A stretch of DNA of 64,000 nt from Paenibacillus lupini (lineage in GTDB: Bacteria; Bacillota; Bacilli; Paenibacillales; Paenibacillaceae), in contig NZ_JAASRW010000006.1 in assembly GCF_011761355.1 (NCBI RefSeq), positions 496,001-560,000 on the forward strand, given 5' to 3'. The notes beneath the pieces are model-generated. The model was not told the DNA's origin. It made no database searches and saw nothing but the letters and a program-made list of their open reading frames with translations. Positions 32,620 through 41,614 of the stretch are shown in pieces; position 1 is the first letter of the stretch; every line of letters starts with the position of its first letter. The position numbers and the translations under genes were made by a program.

Positions 32620-33812
32620 TATAGGAATTTCCCTTTACGCAGCACAAGCGGAATACCGCCGATAATGAACAGGTAACGCAGATCGATCAGTTTTTTCAGC
32701 CAAGCAGCCGTACGGCCCTTGTACTTCTTGCCGAATGCGAGACCAATTGCCTCACCTTTACCAAGTGATGCAACCGTACCTTTATTGCTGAACGTGAAGC
32801 TCTTCAGCGGTTGGTTACGGATAGACGCGATCAGGTTGTGTGCACAAACAACACCTTGCTGCATCGCAATTTGTGCTGTTGGCGGGTAAGGACGGCCTTC
32901 TGGATTAAACATCAAGGAATTGTCGCCAACCACATAAATGTTCTCATGGCCAGGAGCACGCAGATTCTCATCTACTTTCACACGTCCACGCATCGTTTCA
33001 AAACCAGCATCTTCAATCAAACGATTGCCGCGGATACCGCCGGTCCAAATAACCGTCTGCGATTTGATCTCTTCGCCTTCGCCAACAACGACGCCATCTG
33101 GCGTGCATTCTTTAATTGCTGTTCCAATACGGAACGTTACGCCCTTCTTCGTCAATATGTCCATTGCGTATTCGACGAGTTCAGGATCAAAGCCTGGCAG
33201 AGCGGTTGGTGCTGCTTCAATATTATAAATTTTCACGAGTGCTGGATCGACATCAAACTGTTTACAAAGTTCTGGAATACGATCAGACAATTCGCCAACA
33301 AATTCGATACCAGTAAAGCCTGCACCGCCAACAATGAAAGTAAGGTAGTCGGTACGATGCGGTTCACGTTTGAAGCGTGCAAATTGATATTCAATATGCT
33401 CACGGATCAAACGAACAGAGTTGATACTGCGAATATTCATCGCGTACTCGCCAAGACCAGGAATACCAAATGTTTCCGGCTCGCCGCCGAGACCAATGAC
33501 CAAATAATCATACGATAATGTTCCATCCTCAAGGATAACCTTTTTATCCTGCGGGCGAATTTGTACGACTGTTGATTTCACGAAGTCGATCTTGAATTCG
33601 TCAATCAGCTTCGAAATGCTGACACGCGCATTCTCAGGATTATCCGTACCAGCAGCTGGCATATGCAAATGTGTTGTAATATAGTGGTAATCGTGCTTAT
33701 TCACTAGTGTGACGTCAGCCTCGTTATAATTAAGTTCTTTTTGCAACCGCAGTGCAGTAAGCACACCGCCGTAGCCAGCTCCTAAGATGACAATTTTGGG
33801 TATGTTGCTCAT
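32619..33812 (-). CDS. Type II NADH dehydrogenase (NDH-2, YumB-like)
   Basis: 397 aa, typical of NDH-2. N-terminal FAD motif VILGAGYGGVLTALRL, NADH-binding motif VGGAGFTGIEFVGEL near residue 160, and the third conserved block IYVVGDNSLMF. The C-terminus (LIDLRYLFIIGGIPLVLRK) is the amphipathic membrane-anchoring region. It transfers electrons from NADH to menaquinone without proton pumping. A Rex-like operator lies about 45 bp upstream. Another flavoprotein of the family is encoded at 53019. Confidence 0.9.
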   Translation of the reverse strand: MSNIPKIVILGAGYGGVLTALRLQKELNYNEADVTLVNKHDYHYITTHLHMPAAGTDNPENARVSISKLIDEFKIDFVKSTVVQIRPQDKKVILEDGTLSYDYLVIGLGGEPETFGIPGLGEYAMNIRSINSVRLIREHIEYQFARFKREPHRTDYLTFIVGGAGFTGIEFVGELSDRIPELCKQFDVDPALVKIYNIEAAPTALPGFDPELVEYAMDILTKKGVTFRIGTAIKECTPDGVVVGEGEEIKSQTVIWTGGIRGNRLIEDAGFETMRGRVKVDENLRAPGHENIYVVGDNSLMFNPEGRPYPPTAQIAMQQGVVCAHNLIASIRNQPLKSFTFSNKGTVASLGKGEAIGLAFGKKYKGRTAAWLKKLIDLRYLFIIGGIPLVLRKGKFL

Positions 33813-33855
33813 CGTATGATCCCATCCATTCCTTAGCTTGTTTATGTGTCTTTGT

Positions 33856-33873
33856 TTGTGAAAAATTACACAA
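33856..33873. promoter_or_regulatory. Rex-like operator upstream of ndh
   Basis: TTGTGAAAAATTACACAA matches the Rex consensus TTGTGA-N6-TCACAA with one mismatch. Rex represses NADH dehydrogenase and fermentation genes at low NADH in known Bacillota. The rest of 33813-34150 shows no other clear feature. Confidence 0.65.
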
Positions 33874-34150
33874 TCCGTGCTGGATCTATATTTTTCAACC
33901 AGCGAATTGTGTCATTTATTGGTCCGATTATCGCTCCGACATCTCTTTAGCCAGCTTTTTCTTCTATATCGACTGGTCCAAATTCGGCGCCATACATACA
34001 ATACATCAGAAATATTACATAGTTTTCACTTAAACTTCAAGAGCAAAATATACGAAAAACTTTAGAGCAGCATACAAATTAATATTTCCTTCTTTGAAAT
34101 GGCAGGCATATAATAGGAAGCAGATCATCAAAACTTTGGAGGTGCTTTCC

Positions 34151-35152
34151 ATGTCATCCTTTGAATCGCCCGAAAACCTTGTAGATATTATCATTATTGG
34201 TGGTGGACCTGCCGGACTATTCGCGGCCTTTTATGGCGGTATGCGCCAGGCTTCTGTGAAAATCATTGAAAGTATGCCTCAGCTTGGTGGACAGCTGGCT
34301 GCTCTTTATCCCGAGAAGTACATATATGACGTAGCTGGATTTCCAAAAGTTACAGCCCAAGAGCTAGTTGATCGATTAATTGAGCAGGTTGGTTTATTTC
34401 AGCCTGAAGTATTATTAGAGGAGAAAGTTGTATCCGTAAATAAAAAGAACGAACGGTTATTTGAAGTCATAACCAATAAAGCTGTACATTATGCAAAAGC
34501 TGTTATTATTACCGCTGGTGTTGGTGCTTTTGAGCCCCGTAAGCTGGAACTGCCTGATGCTGTACAATACGATAAGAGCAACCTGCACTACTTCGTTGGT
34601 GATCTCAGCAGATTCAAAGGACAAAAGGTGCTGCTCACAGGAGGCGGGGATTCTGCCGTTGACTGGGCACTAATGCTTGAGCCTATTGCTGAGAGTGTGA
34701 CGCTCGTACATCGCCGGGATAAATTCCGCGCGCATGAGCATAGTGTAGAAAACCTGATGAACTCAAAAGTTAACGTGGTGACCCCTAAAGAAATTACAGC
34801 GCTCCATGGCGATGGCCGCATTAATAGTGTGACAATTACCGATGTTAAGTCGAAGGAACAAATCGAGATCGAAGTAGACTCCGTCATCGTGAACTACGGC
34901 TTTGTCTCCTCTCTTGGCCCAATTGCCGAATGGGGCATTGAAATTCAAGGCGGCTCCATTGTTGTAGATACACGAATGGAGACAAGTGTCAGTGGGATTT
35001 TTGCTGCTGGAGATATTACGACGTACCCTGGCAAGCTCAAGCTCATTGCCGTTGGCTTCGGTGAAGCTCCTACCGCTATAAATAACGCAAAAGTATATAT
35101 TGACCCAGAAGCGAAGCTCTCACCTGGGCATAGCAGTAATATGAAGCTGTAA
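34151..35152 (+). CDS. yumC: Ferredoxin/flavodoxin-NADP+ reductase (YumC type)
   Basis: 333 aa from ATG 34151 (MSSFESPENLVD), with GGAGGTG upstream; B. subtilis YumC is about 332. FAD motif IIGGGPAGLFAAFYGG, second nucleotide motif LTGGGDSAVDWALML, and GIFAAGDITTYPGKLKLIAVGFGEA near the end. It lacks the CxxC of thioredoxin reductase, which separates the two families. Supplies reduced ferredoxin or flavodoxin. Confidence 0.92.
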   Translation: MSSFESPENLVDIIIIGGGPAGLFAAFYGGMRQASVKIIESMPQLGGQLAALYPEKYIYDVAGFPKVTAQELVDRLIEQVGLFQPEVLLEEKVVSVNKKNERLFEVITNKAVHYAKAVIITAGVGAFEPRKLELPDAVQYDKSNLHYFVGDLSRFKGQKVLLTGGGDSAVDWALMLEPIAESVTLVHRRDKFRAHEHSVENLMNSKVNVVTPKEITALHGDGRINSVTITDVKSKEQIEIEVDSVIVNYGFVSSLGPIAEWGIEIQGGSIVVDTRMETSVSGIFAAGDITTYPGKLKLIAVGFGEAPTAINNAKVYIDPEAKLSPGHSSNMKL

Positions 35153-35155
35153 AAA

Positions 35156-35290
35156 GTAATTCCATTGTGGTGAGAAAACCTATATCGAAGCCCCTCGAAG
35201 ATGTGCGACCGCGCTTAGTGGTAGGTTTTATCGCCAAATGGAATTCTAGTTTCATTAACTCGTGAAACTTATGAATTCCATTGTGGTAAA
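35156..35290. repeat. Composite inverted/direct repeat after yumC
   Basis: AATTCCATTGTGGTGA (from 35158) faces AAATGGAATT (35236-35245) with AAAACCTA/TAGGTTTT nearer the centre. A third copy, AATTCCATTGTGG, lies at 35274-35286. GTTTC...GAAAC forms a small hairpin between. Confidence 0.65.
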
Positions 35291-35301
35291 ACAAAAATAA
35301 C

Positions 35302-35369
35302 AAGGGTATCCTAACGTTGGCGTTTCATTCAAGTGCAAGCAGTTGCACGAAGCCAAGGAGGATACCCTT
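35302..35369 (+). promoter_or_regulatory. Nested hairpin covering the Shine-Dalgarno of the zinc-ribbon gene
   Basis: Three concentric stems: AAGGGTATCCT (35302-35312) with AGGATACCCTT (35359-35369); TTGGC (35317-35321) with GCCAA (35352-35356); GTGCAA (35333-35338) with TTGCAC (35343-35348). The 3' arm of the outer stem overlaps the ribosome site GGAGG (35357-35361) and reaches the ATG at 35370. Confidence 0.75.
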
Positions 35370-35606
35370 ATGTTTTGTCCTGTATGCAATGGCATGCAGC
35401 CGCTGGAGGCAGCCTGCGCCAATTGTGGTCAAGCGATGGAAGATTGGGGCCGAATGACGGATTGGATTGGTCCTTACGCACCTTATGTGCCATTACAGAC
35501 GGAAAAGGGATGGATAAGTCAATCGGCCGATGAAATAAACTGCATGCATGTTGCGTACTGCCCGTCCTGTTCTGAGACATTAGAGGCAGCTGTCACCGAA
35601 TGGTGA
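35370..35606 (+). CDS. Small zinc-ribbon protein
   Basis: 78 aa from ATG 35370, preceded by GGAGG. The N-terminal ribbon has CPVC and CANC; a second pair CPSC sits near residue 66 with a further Cys near 58. No membrane segment. A nucleic-acid or metal-sensing role is possible but not shown. The ribosome site is locked in a nested hairpin, so translation is probably conditional. Tail-to-tail with sda. Confidence 0.75.
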   Translation: MFCPVCNGMQPLEAACANCGQAMEDWGRMTDWIGPYAPYVPLQTEKGWISQSADEINCMHVAYCPSCSETLEAAVTEW

Positions 35607-35615
35607 ACAATCTCG

Positions 35616-35759
35616 TTAATTGAAATTTGATGCGCCAGTCTTGGTTAATTGTCTGCGTTTCATCTCGAGCAGCAGCATTCGAATAAAGTCATCTTCTAGA
35701 TTGTACTGAATGGCGGCAAGGTAGGTGTCTTCCAGCAGCTCGTCTGAGAGCAGCTCCAT
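35616..35759 (-). CDS. sda: Sporulation histidine-kinase inhibitor Sda
   Basis: 47 aa, start ATG 35759 with AGGAAG upstream. MELLSDELLEDTYLAAIQYN then LEDDFIRMLLLEMKRRQL matches the helical hairpin of Bacillus Sda (46 aa; LSDELL...NLNRDFIELIENEIKRRSL). Sda blocks the sporulation kinase KinA when replication is perturbed. Promoter and DnaA boxes upstream match the known DnaA control. Confidence 0.85.
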   Translation of the reverse strand: MELLSDELLEDTYLAAIQYNLEDDFIRMLLLEMKRRQLTKTGASNFN

Positions 35760-35804
35760 ATATGGACACTTCCTTTCTTCCTATAGTTTCCTAAATCTGT
35801 ACAC

Positions 35805-35833
35805 ATCGTATCATGCTCTTTTCCCTTCAACAA
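35805..35833 (-). promoter_or_regulatory. sda promoter
   Basis: TTGTTG (35828-35833), 17 bp, TACGAT (35805-35810) on the minus strand. Confidence 0.55.
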
Positions 35834-35842
35834 TGACCCTGC

Positions 35843-35942
35843 TTATACACATCCCCTTGTGGACAGGCTGTGCATGATTTGTGAATACGCGTCGAAAAAT
35901 GAGGGTTTAGCACAGTGGATGATGTGGATACTTTTATACACA
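35843..35942. promoter_or_regulatory. DnaA-box cluster upstream of sda
   Basis: TTATACACA at 35843-35851 and at 35934-35942 (plus strand), GTATCCACA on the minus strand at 35923-35931, and a weaker CTGTCCACA on the minus strand near 35858. The nearest box is 10 bp upstream of the sda -35. Bacillus sda is DnaA-activated through such boxes. Confidence 0.75.
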
Positions 35943-36044
35943 GCCTTTTTTTTCCAAACTTTGATAAAAAACTTTAATCGAAAATCGTTACCCCATAAAT
36001 GGAATATATTGATAATGAATGACATAGGATTGTAGATTCAAAGC

Positions 36045-36716
36045 CTATTGTGGCCTTGTATTTACCTCGAAAATCCAGATCTTGCCGTTCACATCAATGC
36101 CATAATCGAAACCAAGCTGAGCAATACCCGGGAACCGCTCCTCCAGCATACTGGTCGACAGGACTGTCAGGTCACGCATCTGCTGCTTCTTGACTTCGAC
36201 CAGCGATGCTGACAAAGATCTGCGGATACCTGCCGCTGCCGTCACCATCGTTCCTCCTTGGCATAGATTCGTAACAAATAAGCCTGGTTTAGCAATTCTC
36301 CCGACCATCGATCGATATTCCCACCCGGCTTCTGTCTTCACATACTTCACACGATAATCAATCGGACGGCCGCCGACCTTGGCCAGACGAATCCCCTTCT
36401 GAATCAGATAAGGACGCCCTTTCCGTTTTTTGTCGAGCCCAGATTTGAGAGCATCGAAACTTGTAAAATGATTAGTTGTCGATGAGGAGGTAAAACTGAA
36501 GCCTCCACTTGTCTTCATCACTTTAATCACGCCATGTCCGCCAGTGCCTACGAGCGGCTTGATAACGACCATTTGATGCTTGTTAAGCATGCTTCTTAAA
36601 TTGCTGGCACTATACCTCTTTGTCGGAGGGATATGCGGAGCAATCGACGGATTAGCAAGCAGTGCTGCTTGCTTGGCCCATTTGTCAGGAACCGGTCTGC
36701 CAAGTTGATCCTCCAT
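36045..36716 (-). CDS. YheC/YheD-family ATP-grasp protein
   Basis: 223 aa, shorter than B. subtilis YheC/YheD (about 360-450). ATP-grasp elements: VVIKPLVGTGGHGVIKV near residue 50, IQKGI, RVKYVKT, and the metal-binding end LGFDYGIDVNGKIWIFEVNTRPQ. It lacks the N-terminal region of the long members. Such proteins are linked to endospore coats. AAAGGAG precedes the ATG. Confidence 0.82.
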   Translation of the reverse strand: MEDQLGRPVPDKWAKQAALLANPSIAPHIPPTKRYSASNLRSMLNKHQMVVIKPLVGTGGHGVIKVMKTSGGFSFTSSSTTNHFTSFDALKSGLDKKRKGRPYLIQKGIRLAKVGGRPIDYRVKYVKTEAGWEYRSMVGRIAKPGLFVTNLCQGGTMVTAAAGIRRSLSASLVEVKKQQMRDLTVLSTSMLEERFPGIAQLGFDYGIDVNGKIWIFEVNTRPQ

Positions 36717-36861
36717 GCTATCAATCTCCTTTCGATATTAATAGCATATGAAAGATTGAAGGTTGTCTCTTGGATGGATAACCAAGACAACAGGACAAAA
36801 GAATATATCTAAGAAGGAGAAGATCTACATACTCTCCTATGTATTTGCTACATCATAAAGC

Positions 36862-36903
36862 AAAAGCGTTCGCGCGGGTTATAGCCCACACGAACGCTTT
36901 GCC
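36862..36903 (-). terminator. Terminator of topB transcript
   Basis: AAAGCGTTCG pairs with CGAACGCTTT, with CCCAC/GCGGG nearer the loop. It lies 190 bp beyond the topB stop, after palindromic element C. 36717-36861 holds only the YheC/D leader. Confidence 0.65.
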
Positions 36904-36942
36904 TTTCTAATTTTCTGTTCCTTCATAGATCGGTAGGTTAAG

Positions 36943-37077
36943 AGCAAGTGGAGCATTCGAATGATTCTGGAGAAGCGTAGCGTTCGCTTTTGCTTGGGAA
37001 TTCCAACCCTGCATCAATGATTAAAAGGAATCCCCGAGCAATGGCGATCGGAAGAACATTCGAATGCGTAGTTTGCT
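36943..37077 (+). repeat. Palindromic core element, copy C
   Basis: Outer AGCAA...GCATTCGAATG pairs with CATTCGAATGC...TTGCT. Core GGAGAAGCGTAGCGTTCGCT starts at 36969; inner TGCTTGGGAATTCC faces GGAATCCCCGAGCA, then ATGGCGATCGGAAGA. Lies between the topB stop and its terminator. Confidence 0.85.
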
Positions 37078-37094
37078 GTATTAACCAAATGATC

Positions 37095-39248
37095 CTAGTC
37101 TTCAGTTTGCTTATTCATAGCTGCCTTCAGTGCATCCGCAAGACTATTCGATAACGATACGTTATCGCTGTACTGATCAATCATCTTCTTCTGCTGATGT
37201 TTATTAATTCGTCCGCCTTGCTTATCACCTAGCATCTCGATGACATTACATGGCCTGCACTGCGCATATTTGCCTGCCTTGCCGGTATGGATCTCCATCT
37301 TCTTATGGCATTGCGGACAACGCTTATTCGACAGCGCTGGCTCCGCCTGACGACGATAGCTGCATTCCCGGTCCGAGCAGACAAACGATTTGCCGCGTTT
37401 GCCCTTCACTTCCATTAGCAGCTTCCCACATTCCGGACAACGGGAATGGGTCAGATTATGAGGCTTATATTCCTTCGTTTCATTTTTCACAGCGTTAACC
37501 CATTTATTGGCCTGCTCTCGAATACCCGCCATAAACTTAGCGGCATCCCCTTTGCCAAGTGCGATCCGTTCAAGCTCCCGCTCCCATTCAGCCGTTAGAT
37601 CTGGGCTGCGCAGCTCGTCCACAACGAGTTCAATTAACTGCTTGCCTTTACCTGCTGGAATGAGACGGTTTTGCGTCCGCTCAATCGTCTCTGTAGACAG
37701 AAGCTTCTCAATAATATCTGCGCGAGTGGCCGGCGTGCCTAGTCCATGCTTCTCCATCTTCGAGAGCAACGATGCTTCGGTGTACCGGGCAGGAGGCATC
37801 GTGCGCAGCTCCTTCAAACGGCTCTGCTTGACTGGAACAGCTTGCCCCTGTACAAGCGCAGGCAGCAACTGCTCTGGCGTTCTCTTGTCCTCACTGCGCT
37901 CATCCTCATCTTCATCATCCGATGCGAATCGAGAATCATTGCCTGCATAAAGCTCCTTCCAGCCGATGTCCTTCTGGATCTTCCCTTTCGCATACAGCTT
38001 ATCTGCACCAACGGTTAACGTTACACTTGTTTCATCGTATTTATACGGCGGGTAGAACAAGGAAATAAATCGCCGGACGATGAGATCGTAAAGCTTCCTC
38101 TCATCATTGCTTAATGCCGACAGATTCACATATTCATCTGTTGGAATAATGGCGTGATGGTCACTCACTTTACTGTCATCAACAAACCGTTTCGTAACGG
38201 CCAGCTGTCCGCGCAGCAGCTTTCGGGCAAGAGGCGCATATGGTCCAACCGCAACGCTTTCAAGCCGTCCTTTTAACGTTGGAACGATGTCGCTCGACAA
38301 ATAACGAGAATCGGTACGTGGATAAGTCACGAGCTTATGCTGCTCGTACAGCTTCTGCAAGACATTTGATGTCATTTTCGCCGAAAAACCAAGACGCTTA
38401 TTCGCTTCCCGCTGCAGCTCGGTTAGATCAAATGCCTGCGGATGTGGCTCTAATTTCTCAACAGTACGCAGCTTGTCTACTTTCGCCTTCTGTACTTGCA
38501 GGCGTGCAACAATTGCATCCGCTTCCTCGCGGCTCCACAATCTGCCGTCATGGGAATCATTCTGACGCCATGCTGCCTGGAAGTCTCCAAACTCAGCTGA
38601 GACTGTCCAGAAAGGCTGCGATTGGAACTGGTTAATCTCCTTCTCCCGATCCATCAGAGCGCCAAGCGTTGGCGTCTGAACACGTCCTGCAGCCAGCTGG
38701 GCATTATATTTCACGGTAAGTGCCCGTGTAACATTCAGACCAATCAGCCAATCCGCTTCCGCGCGGCACACAGCCGAGGCATACAGGTTATTGTAGTGTT
38801 GGCCCGGCTTCAAGGCCTTGAAGCCGTCTTTAATGGCTTTGTCCGTCTGGGACGAGATCCAGAGCCGCTTAAATGGCTTGCGCCAATGAACAAGCTCCAT
38901 AATCCATCTCGCAACAAGCTCCCCTTCCCGTCCAGCATCAGTAGCAATAATTAGCTCACCGATATCAGAACGCTTGCAGAGCTGAGCAACCGCCTTATAT
39001 TGATGCGATGTCTCACGCATCACCTTCAGGTTCATCTTATTTGGCAAGAGCGGCAAATCCTCGAGGTTCCATGTCTTGTATTTCGGATCATAATCCTCCG
39101 GCTCTGCTAAGGTTACCAGATGTCCTAATGCCCAGGTCACCACATATGATGGACCTTCCATATAGCTTTTATGTTTGCTGCTGCAGCCAAGAACACGTGC
39201 AATTTCCTTCGCTACGCTTGGCTTTTCTGCAAGCACTAATGATTTCAT
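37095..39248 (-). CDS. topB: DNA topoisomerase III
   Basis: 717 aa. TOPRIM domain at 1-150 (LVLAEKPSVAKEIA, then ATDAGREGELVAR), catalytic tyrosine region TYPRTDSRYLSSD near residue 310, and C-terminal zinc ribbons (CPECGKLL...CSDREC and CPQCHKKM...CRPC). Type IA enzyme that decatenates and relaxes negative supercoils. Single gene with element C downstream. Confidence 0.95.
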   Translation of the reverse strand: MKSLVLAEKPSVAKEIARVLGCSSKHKSYMEGPSYVVTWALGHLVTLAEPEDYDPKYKTWNLEDLPLLPNKMNLKVMRETSHQYKAVAQLCKRSDIGELIIATDAGREGELVARWIMELVHWRKPFKRLWISSQTDKAIKDGFKALKPGQHYNNLYASAVCRAEADWLIGLNVTRALTVKYNAQLAAGRVQTPTLGALMDREKEINQFQSQPFWTVSAEFGDFQAAWRQNDSHDGRLWSREEADAIVARLQVQKAKVDKLRTVEKLEPHPQAFDLTELQREANKRLGFSAKMTSNVLQKLYEQHKLVTYPRTDSRYLSSDIVPTLKGRLESVAVGPYAPLARKLLRGQLAVTKRFVDDSKVSDHHAIIPTDEYVNLSALSNDERKLYDLIVRRFISLFYPPYKYDETSVTLTVGADKLYAKGKIQKDIGWKELYAGNDSRFASDDEDEDERSEDKRTPEQLLPALVQGQAVPVKQSRLKELRTMPPARYTEASLLSKMEKHGLGTPATRADIIEKLLSTETIERTQNRLIPAGKGKQLIELVVDELRSPDLTAEWERELERIALGKGDAAKFMAGIREQANKWVNAVKNETKEYKPHNLTHSRCPECGKLLMEVKGKRGKSFVCSDRECSYRRQAEPALSNKRCPQCHKKMEIHTGKAGKYAQCRPCNVIEMLGDKQGGRINKHQQKKMIDQYSDNVSLSNSLADALKAAMNKQTED

Positions 39249-39424
39249 TTCCTTATCCCTCTCTCCATTACATCCCGTGTCAATAAACCAAAGTATACTA
39301 GAAAAACGATGGAGAGACCATTGCCCGCCGCTTACAGCGCCTTATTTTACCCGGCAATTGCCGGTATGATATAGTAGTTTCACAATCCATCATTTTAATG
39401 AATGATAACAAGGAGTGTGCCCTC

Positions 39425-40579
39425 GTGAAAGCTCGATTTATTCCTATTATTACTGTTGTCCTCCTCCTGCTCGTCCTCGTCAACTGGTATATTGGCTGGA
39501 ACGGTTGGGAGTATCTGTCCACCATCACGGGACTGGATAACGCCCTGCCATTTGGCATCATTGTCGGCATTATCTCCATCTCATATATTATCGGCAGGTT
39601 TGGACAGCACCTGTCATCACCTTTCCGTCAAATCGCTTATGGGTTTAAGTATATTGGCTCTTATTGGTTCGCCGTTATGCAGTACAGCTTATTGATTCTT
39701 CCTGTGGCTGATCTTATTATATGGCTGCTTACCTTAATATCTGTAGATTACGATACAGCCTTTGTAACCGTTGGAACGGCAGCCTTTGTCTTACTCGCAG
39801 CCATTCTGATCCGCGGCACTTGGAATGCCTGGACGCCGATCGTTCGCCCTTACCGCCTGACTATTCCTAAAAAAGCCGGTTCCTTTGATAAGCTTCGTAT
39901 CGGTGTAGCCTCTGATATTCATCTTGGAACCGTAGTTGGCAATCGGCATTTGGAACGACTGGTTCGTCATATGGAAGAAATGAAGCCGGATCTCATTCTG
40001 CTGCCTGGAGATGTCATTGACGACAGTATTCATCCGTTCATCCATCGAAATATGGCCGCTACGATGGGCAAGCTGAAAGCCCCTCTTGGCATCTATGCCG
40101 TGCTTGGCAATCATGAATACATTGGAGGCCACATTAAACAGTTTGTCGCTGAGATGAACAGCATCGGCATTCAAGTCCTCCAAGACGAAACGATTCTTAT
40201 TCAAGACAGCTTCTACGTCATTGGACGGAAAGATTTATCGGCTAAACACAGCGATCCAGAAGGACGTTTGCCTATCAGGGAGCTGATTACAAACCTAGAT
40301 ACAGCTAAGCCACTTATCCTGATGGATCATCAGCCATCTGATCTGGAGCAAGCGTCGTTAAACGGGATCGACCTTTCATTATCCGGTCATACCCACCGCG
40401 GGCAGATGGCTCCTAATCATCTTATTACACGCCGCATTTTTGAACTGGATTGGGGCTACAAGCTAAAAGGCAGCCTGCATGCGATTGTCTCTTCGGGCTT
40501 CGGCTTATGGGGACCACCAATCCGATTGGGAAGCCGTTCCGAGATTATTCAAATCGACCTTTTGTTCGAAACCAAATAA
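39425..40579 (+). CDS. Membrane-anchored metallophosphoesterase
   Basis: 384 aa from GTG 39425, with AAGGAG 9 nt upstream. Four N-terminal hydrophobic helices (residues 5-130) precede a calcineurin-type domain: ASDIHLGT (metal ligands), LLPGDVIDD, VLGNHEY, DHQP and SGHTHRGQ. This is the YkuE/YaeI-like layout, often acting on UDP-sugars or peptidoglycan lipids. Exact substrate unknown. Terminates about 50 bp before a coiled-coil gene. Confidence 0.88.
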   Translation: MKARFIPIITVVLLLLVLVNWYIGWNGWEYLSTITGLDNALPFGIIVGIISISYIIGRFGQHLSSPFRQIAYGFKYIGSYWFAVMQYSLLILPVADLIIWLLTLISVDYDTAFVTVGTAAFVLLAAILIRGTWNAWTPIVRPYRLTIPKKAGSFDKLRIGVASDIHLGTVVGNRHLERLVRHMEEMKPDLILLPGDVIDDSIHPFIHRNMAATMGKLKAPLGIYAVLGNHEYIGGHIKQFVAEMNSIGIQVLQDETILIQDSFYVIGRKDLSAKHSDPEGRLPIRELITNLDTAKPLILMDHQPSDLEQASLNGIDLSLSGHTHRGQMAPNHLITRRIFELDWGYKLKGSLHAIVSSGFGLWGPPIRLGSRSEIIQIDLLFETK

Positions 40580-40628
40580 AGATCACTAGCGTATACAAGT
40601 GCATCTGATTAACCGCTAGGAGGTACGT

Positions 40629-41576
40629 ATGGCAGATTCCCTGTTCGACCGTTTAACCGATGCCAAGGAACGTAAATATGAACTTGAGAAAGCGCAGCGC
40701 AGGCAGCAGCAATACCGTTCCAGATTAAATGAGCTGGAGCGGCAGATCATTCGGCTTGAGCTTGATCTTGAAACGGAGCAGGCTGATGTAGATAAGCTTA
40801 CTCGGATGTCCTTGACGAACTTATTTCATACGATTCTACGCAGCAAAGACGAACAGCTCGAATTAGAGCGGCAGCAGGCGCTTGCAGCTGCCCTCAAGCT
40901 TCAGGAAGCACAGCAGGAACGCGATAAGCTGAAGGAAGAGATTTTTCAAGCCGGAGTTATCATTACAGATAATATCCAAGCCGAGCAGGATTATAAGAAG
41001 CTGATGGATGAACAGGAACTTGCTCTGAAGAACCAGCCCGATACTGCTGCTGTGCTGACCGTTATGGAAAATGAAATTGCGGATCAGACTGTTGTTGTAC
41101 GAGAATTAAACGAAGCATTTACGGCGGGCAGGCGGGTACTTGCATCACTGGAGCCCGCCATCGAAAGTCTTGATAAAGCAATTAACTGGGGCAATTGGGA
41201 TTTATGGGCCAATGGCGGCATGGTGAGCACTCACATTAAGCATGGTCATATCGATGATGCCAAGCAATCCATTGCAACGGCCAACCATCACTTGAAATCC
41301 TTCAAGGATGAGCTGGCTGACTTGAAGCAAAACCTAAATATTCATATAGATATCAGCAGCCTGCTGAAGTTCGGAGATTATTGGTTCGACGGCCTCATAA
41401 CCGATTGGATCGTCCAGAAACGAATTAATGAAGCGCAAGACAGAACCAGTGAAGCGACTCGTCAAGTAAGGACTGTCGTGAAGACATTGCAGGCGGAATA
41501 TACATCAGCAGAATCAATCCTAAATGGTATGAAGACCAAACGTACCGCATGGCTTGAACAACAGCAAACGATATAA
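40629..41576 (+). CDS. Coiled-coil protein of unknown function
   Basis: 315 aa, strongly helical and charged. Heptad-rich coiled coils span about residues 10-125 and 255-312; a central part around 175-245 (INWGNWDLWANGGMVSTHIK) looks less regular and is tryptophan-rich. No signal or membrane segment. GGAGG before the ATG. It may be co-transcribed with the phosphoesterase 50 bp upstream. Family not recognised. Confidence 0.75.
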   Translation: MADSLFDRLTDAKERKYELEKAQRRQQQYRSRLNELERQIIRLELDLETEQADVDKLTRMSLTNLFHTILRSKDEQLELERQQALAAALKLQEAQQERDKLKEEIFQAGVIITDNIQAEQDYKKLMDEQELALKNQPDTAAVLTVMENEIADQTVVVRELNEAFTAGRRVLASLEPAIESLDKAINWGNWDLWANGGMVSTHIKHGHIDDAKQSIATANHHLKSFKDELADLKQNLNIHIDISSLLKFGDYWFDGLITDWIVQKRINEAQDRTSEATRQVRTVVKTLQAEYTSAESILNGMKTKRTAWLEQQQTI

Positions 41577-41586
41577 TAACAGCAAA

Positions 41587-41614
41587 ACAGCCAGCGCATT
41601 AAGCGCTGGCTGTT
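41587..41614. terminator. Bidirectional terminator
   Basis: AACAGCCAGCGC pairs with GCGCTGGCTGTT. It serves the coiled-coil gene and overlaps the stop region of the bceB-like gene. Confidence 0.75.

Noticed and set aside
33877..34065. 62-codon plus-strand ORF upstream of yumC
   Set aside because: No ribosome site, no recognisable pattern; overlaps the ndh promoter region.
35076..35303. 75-codon minus-strand ORF
   Set aside because: Spans the composite repeat and the end of yumC; no ribosome site.
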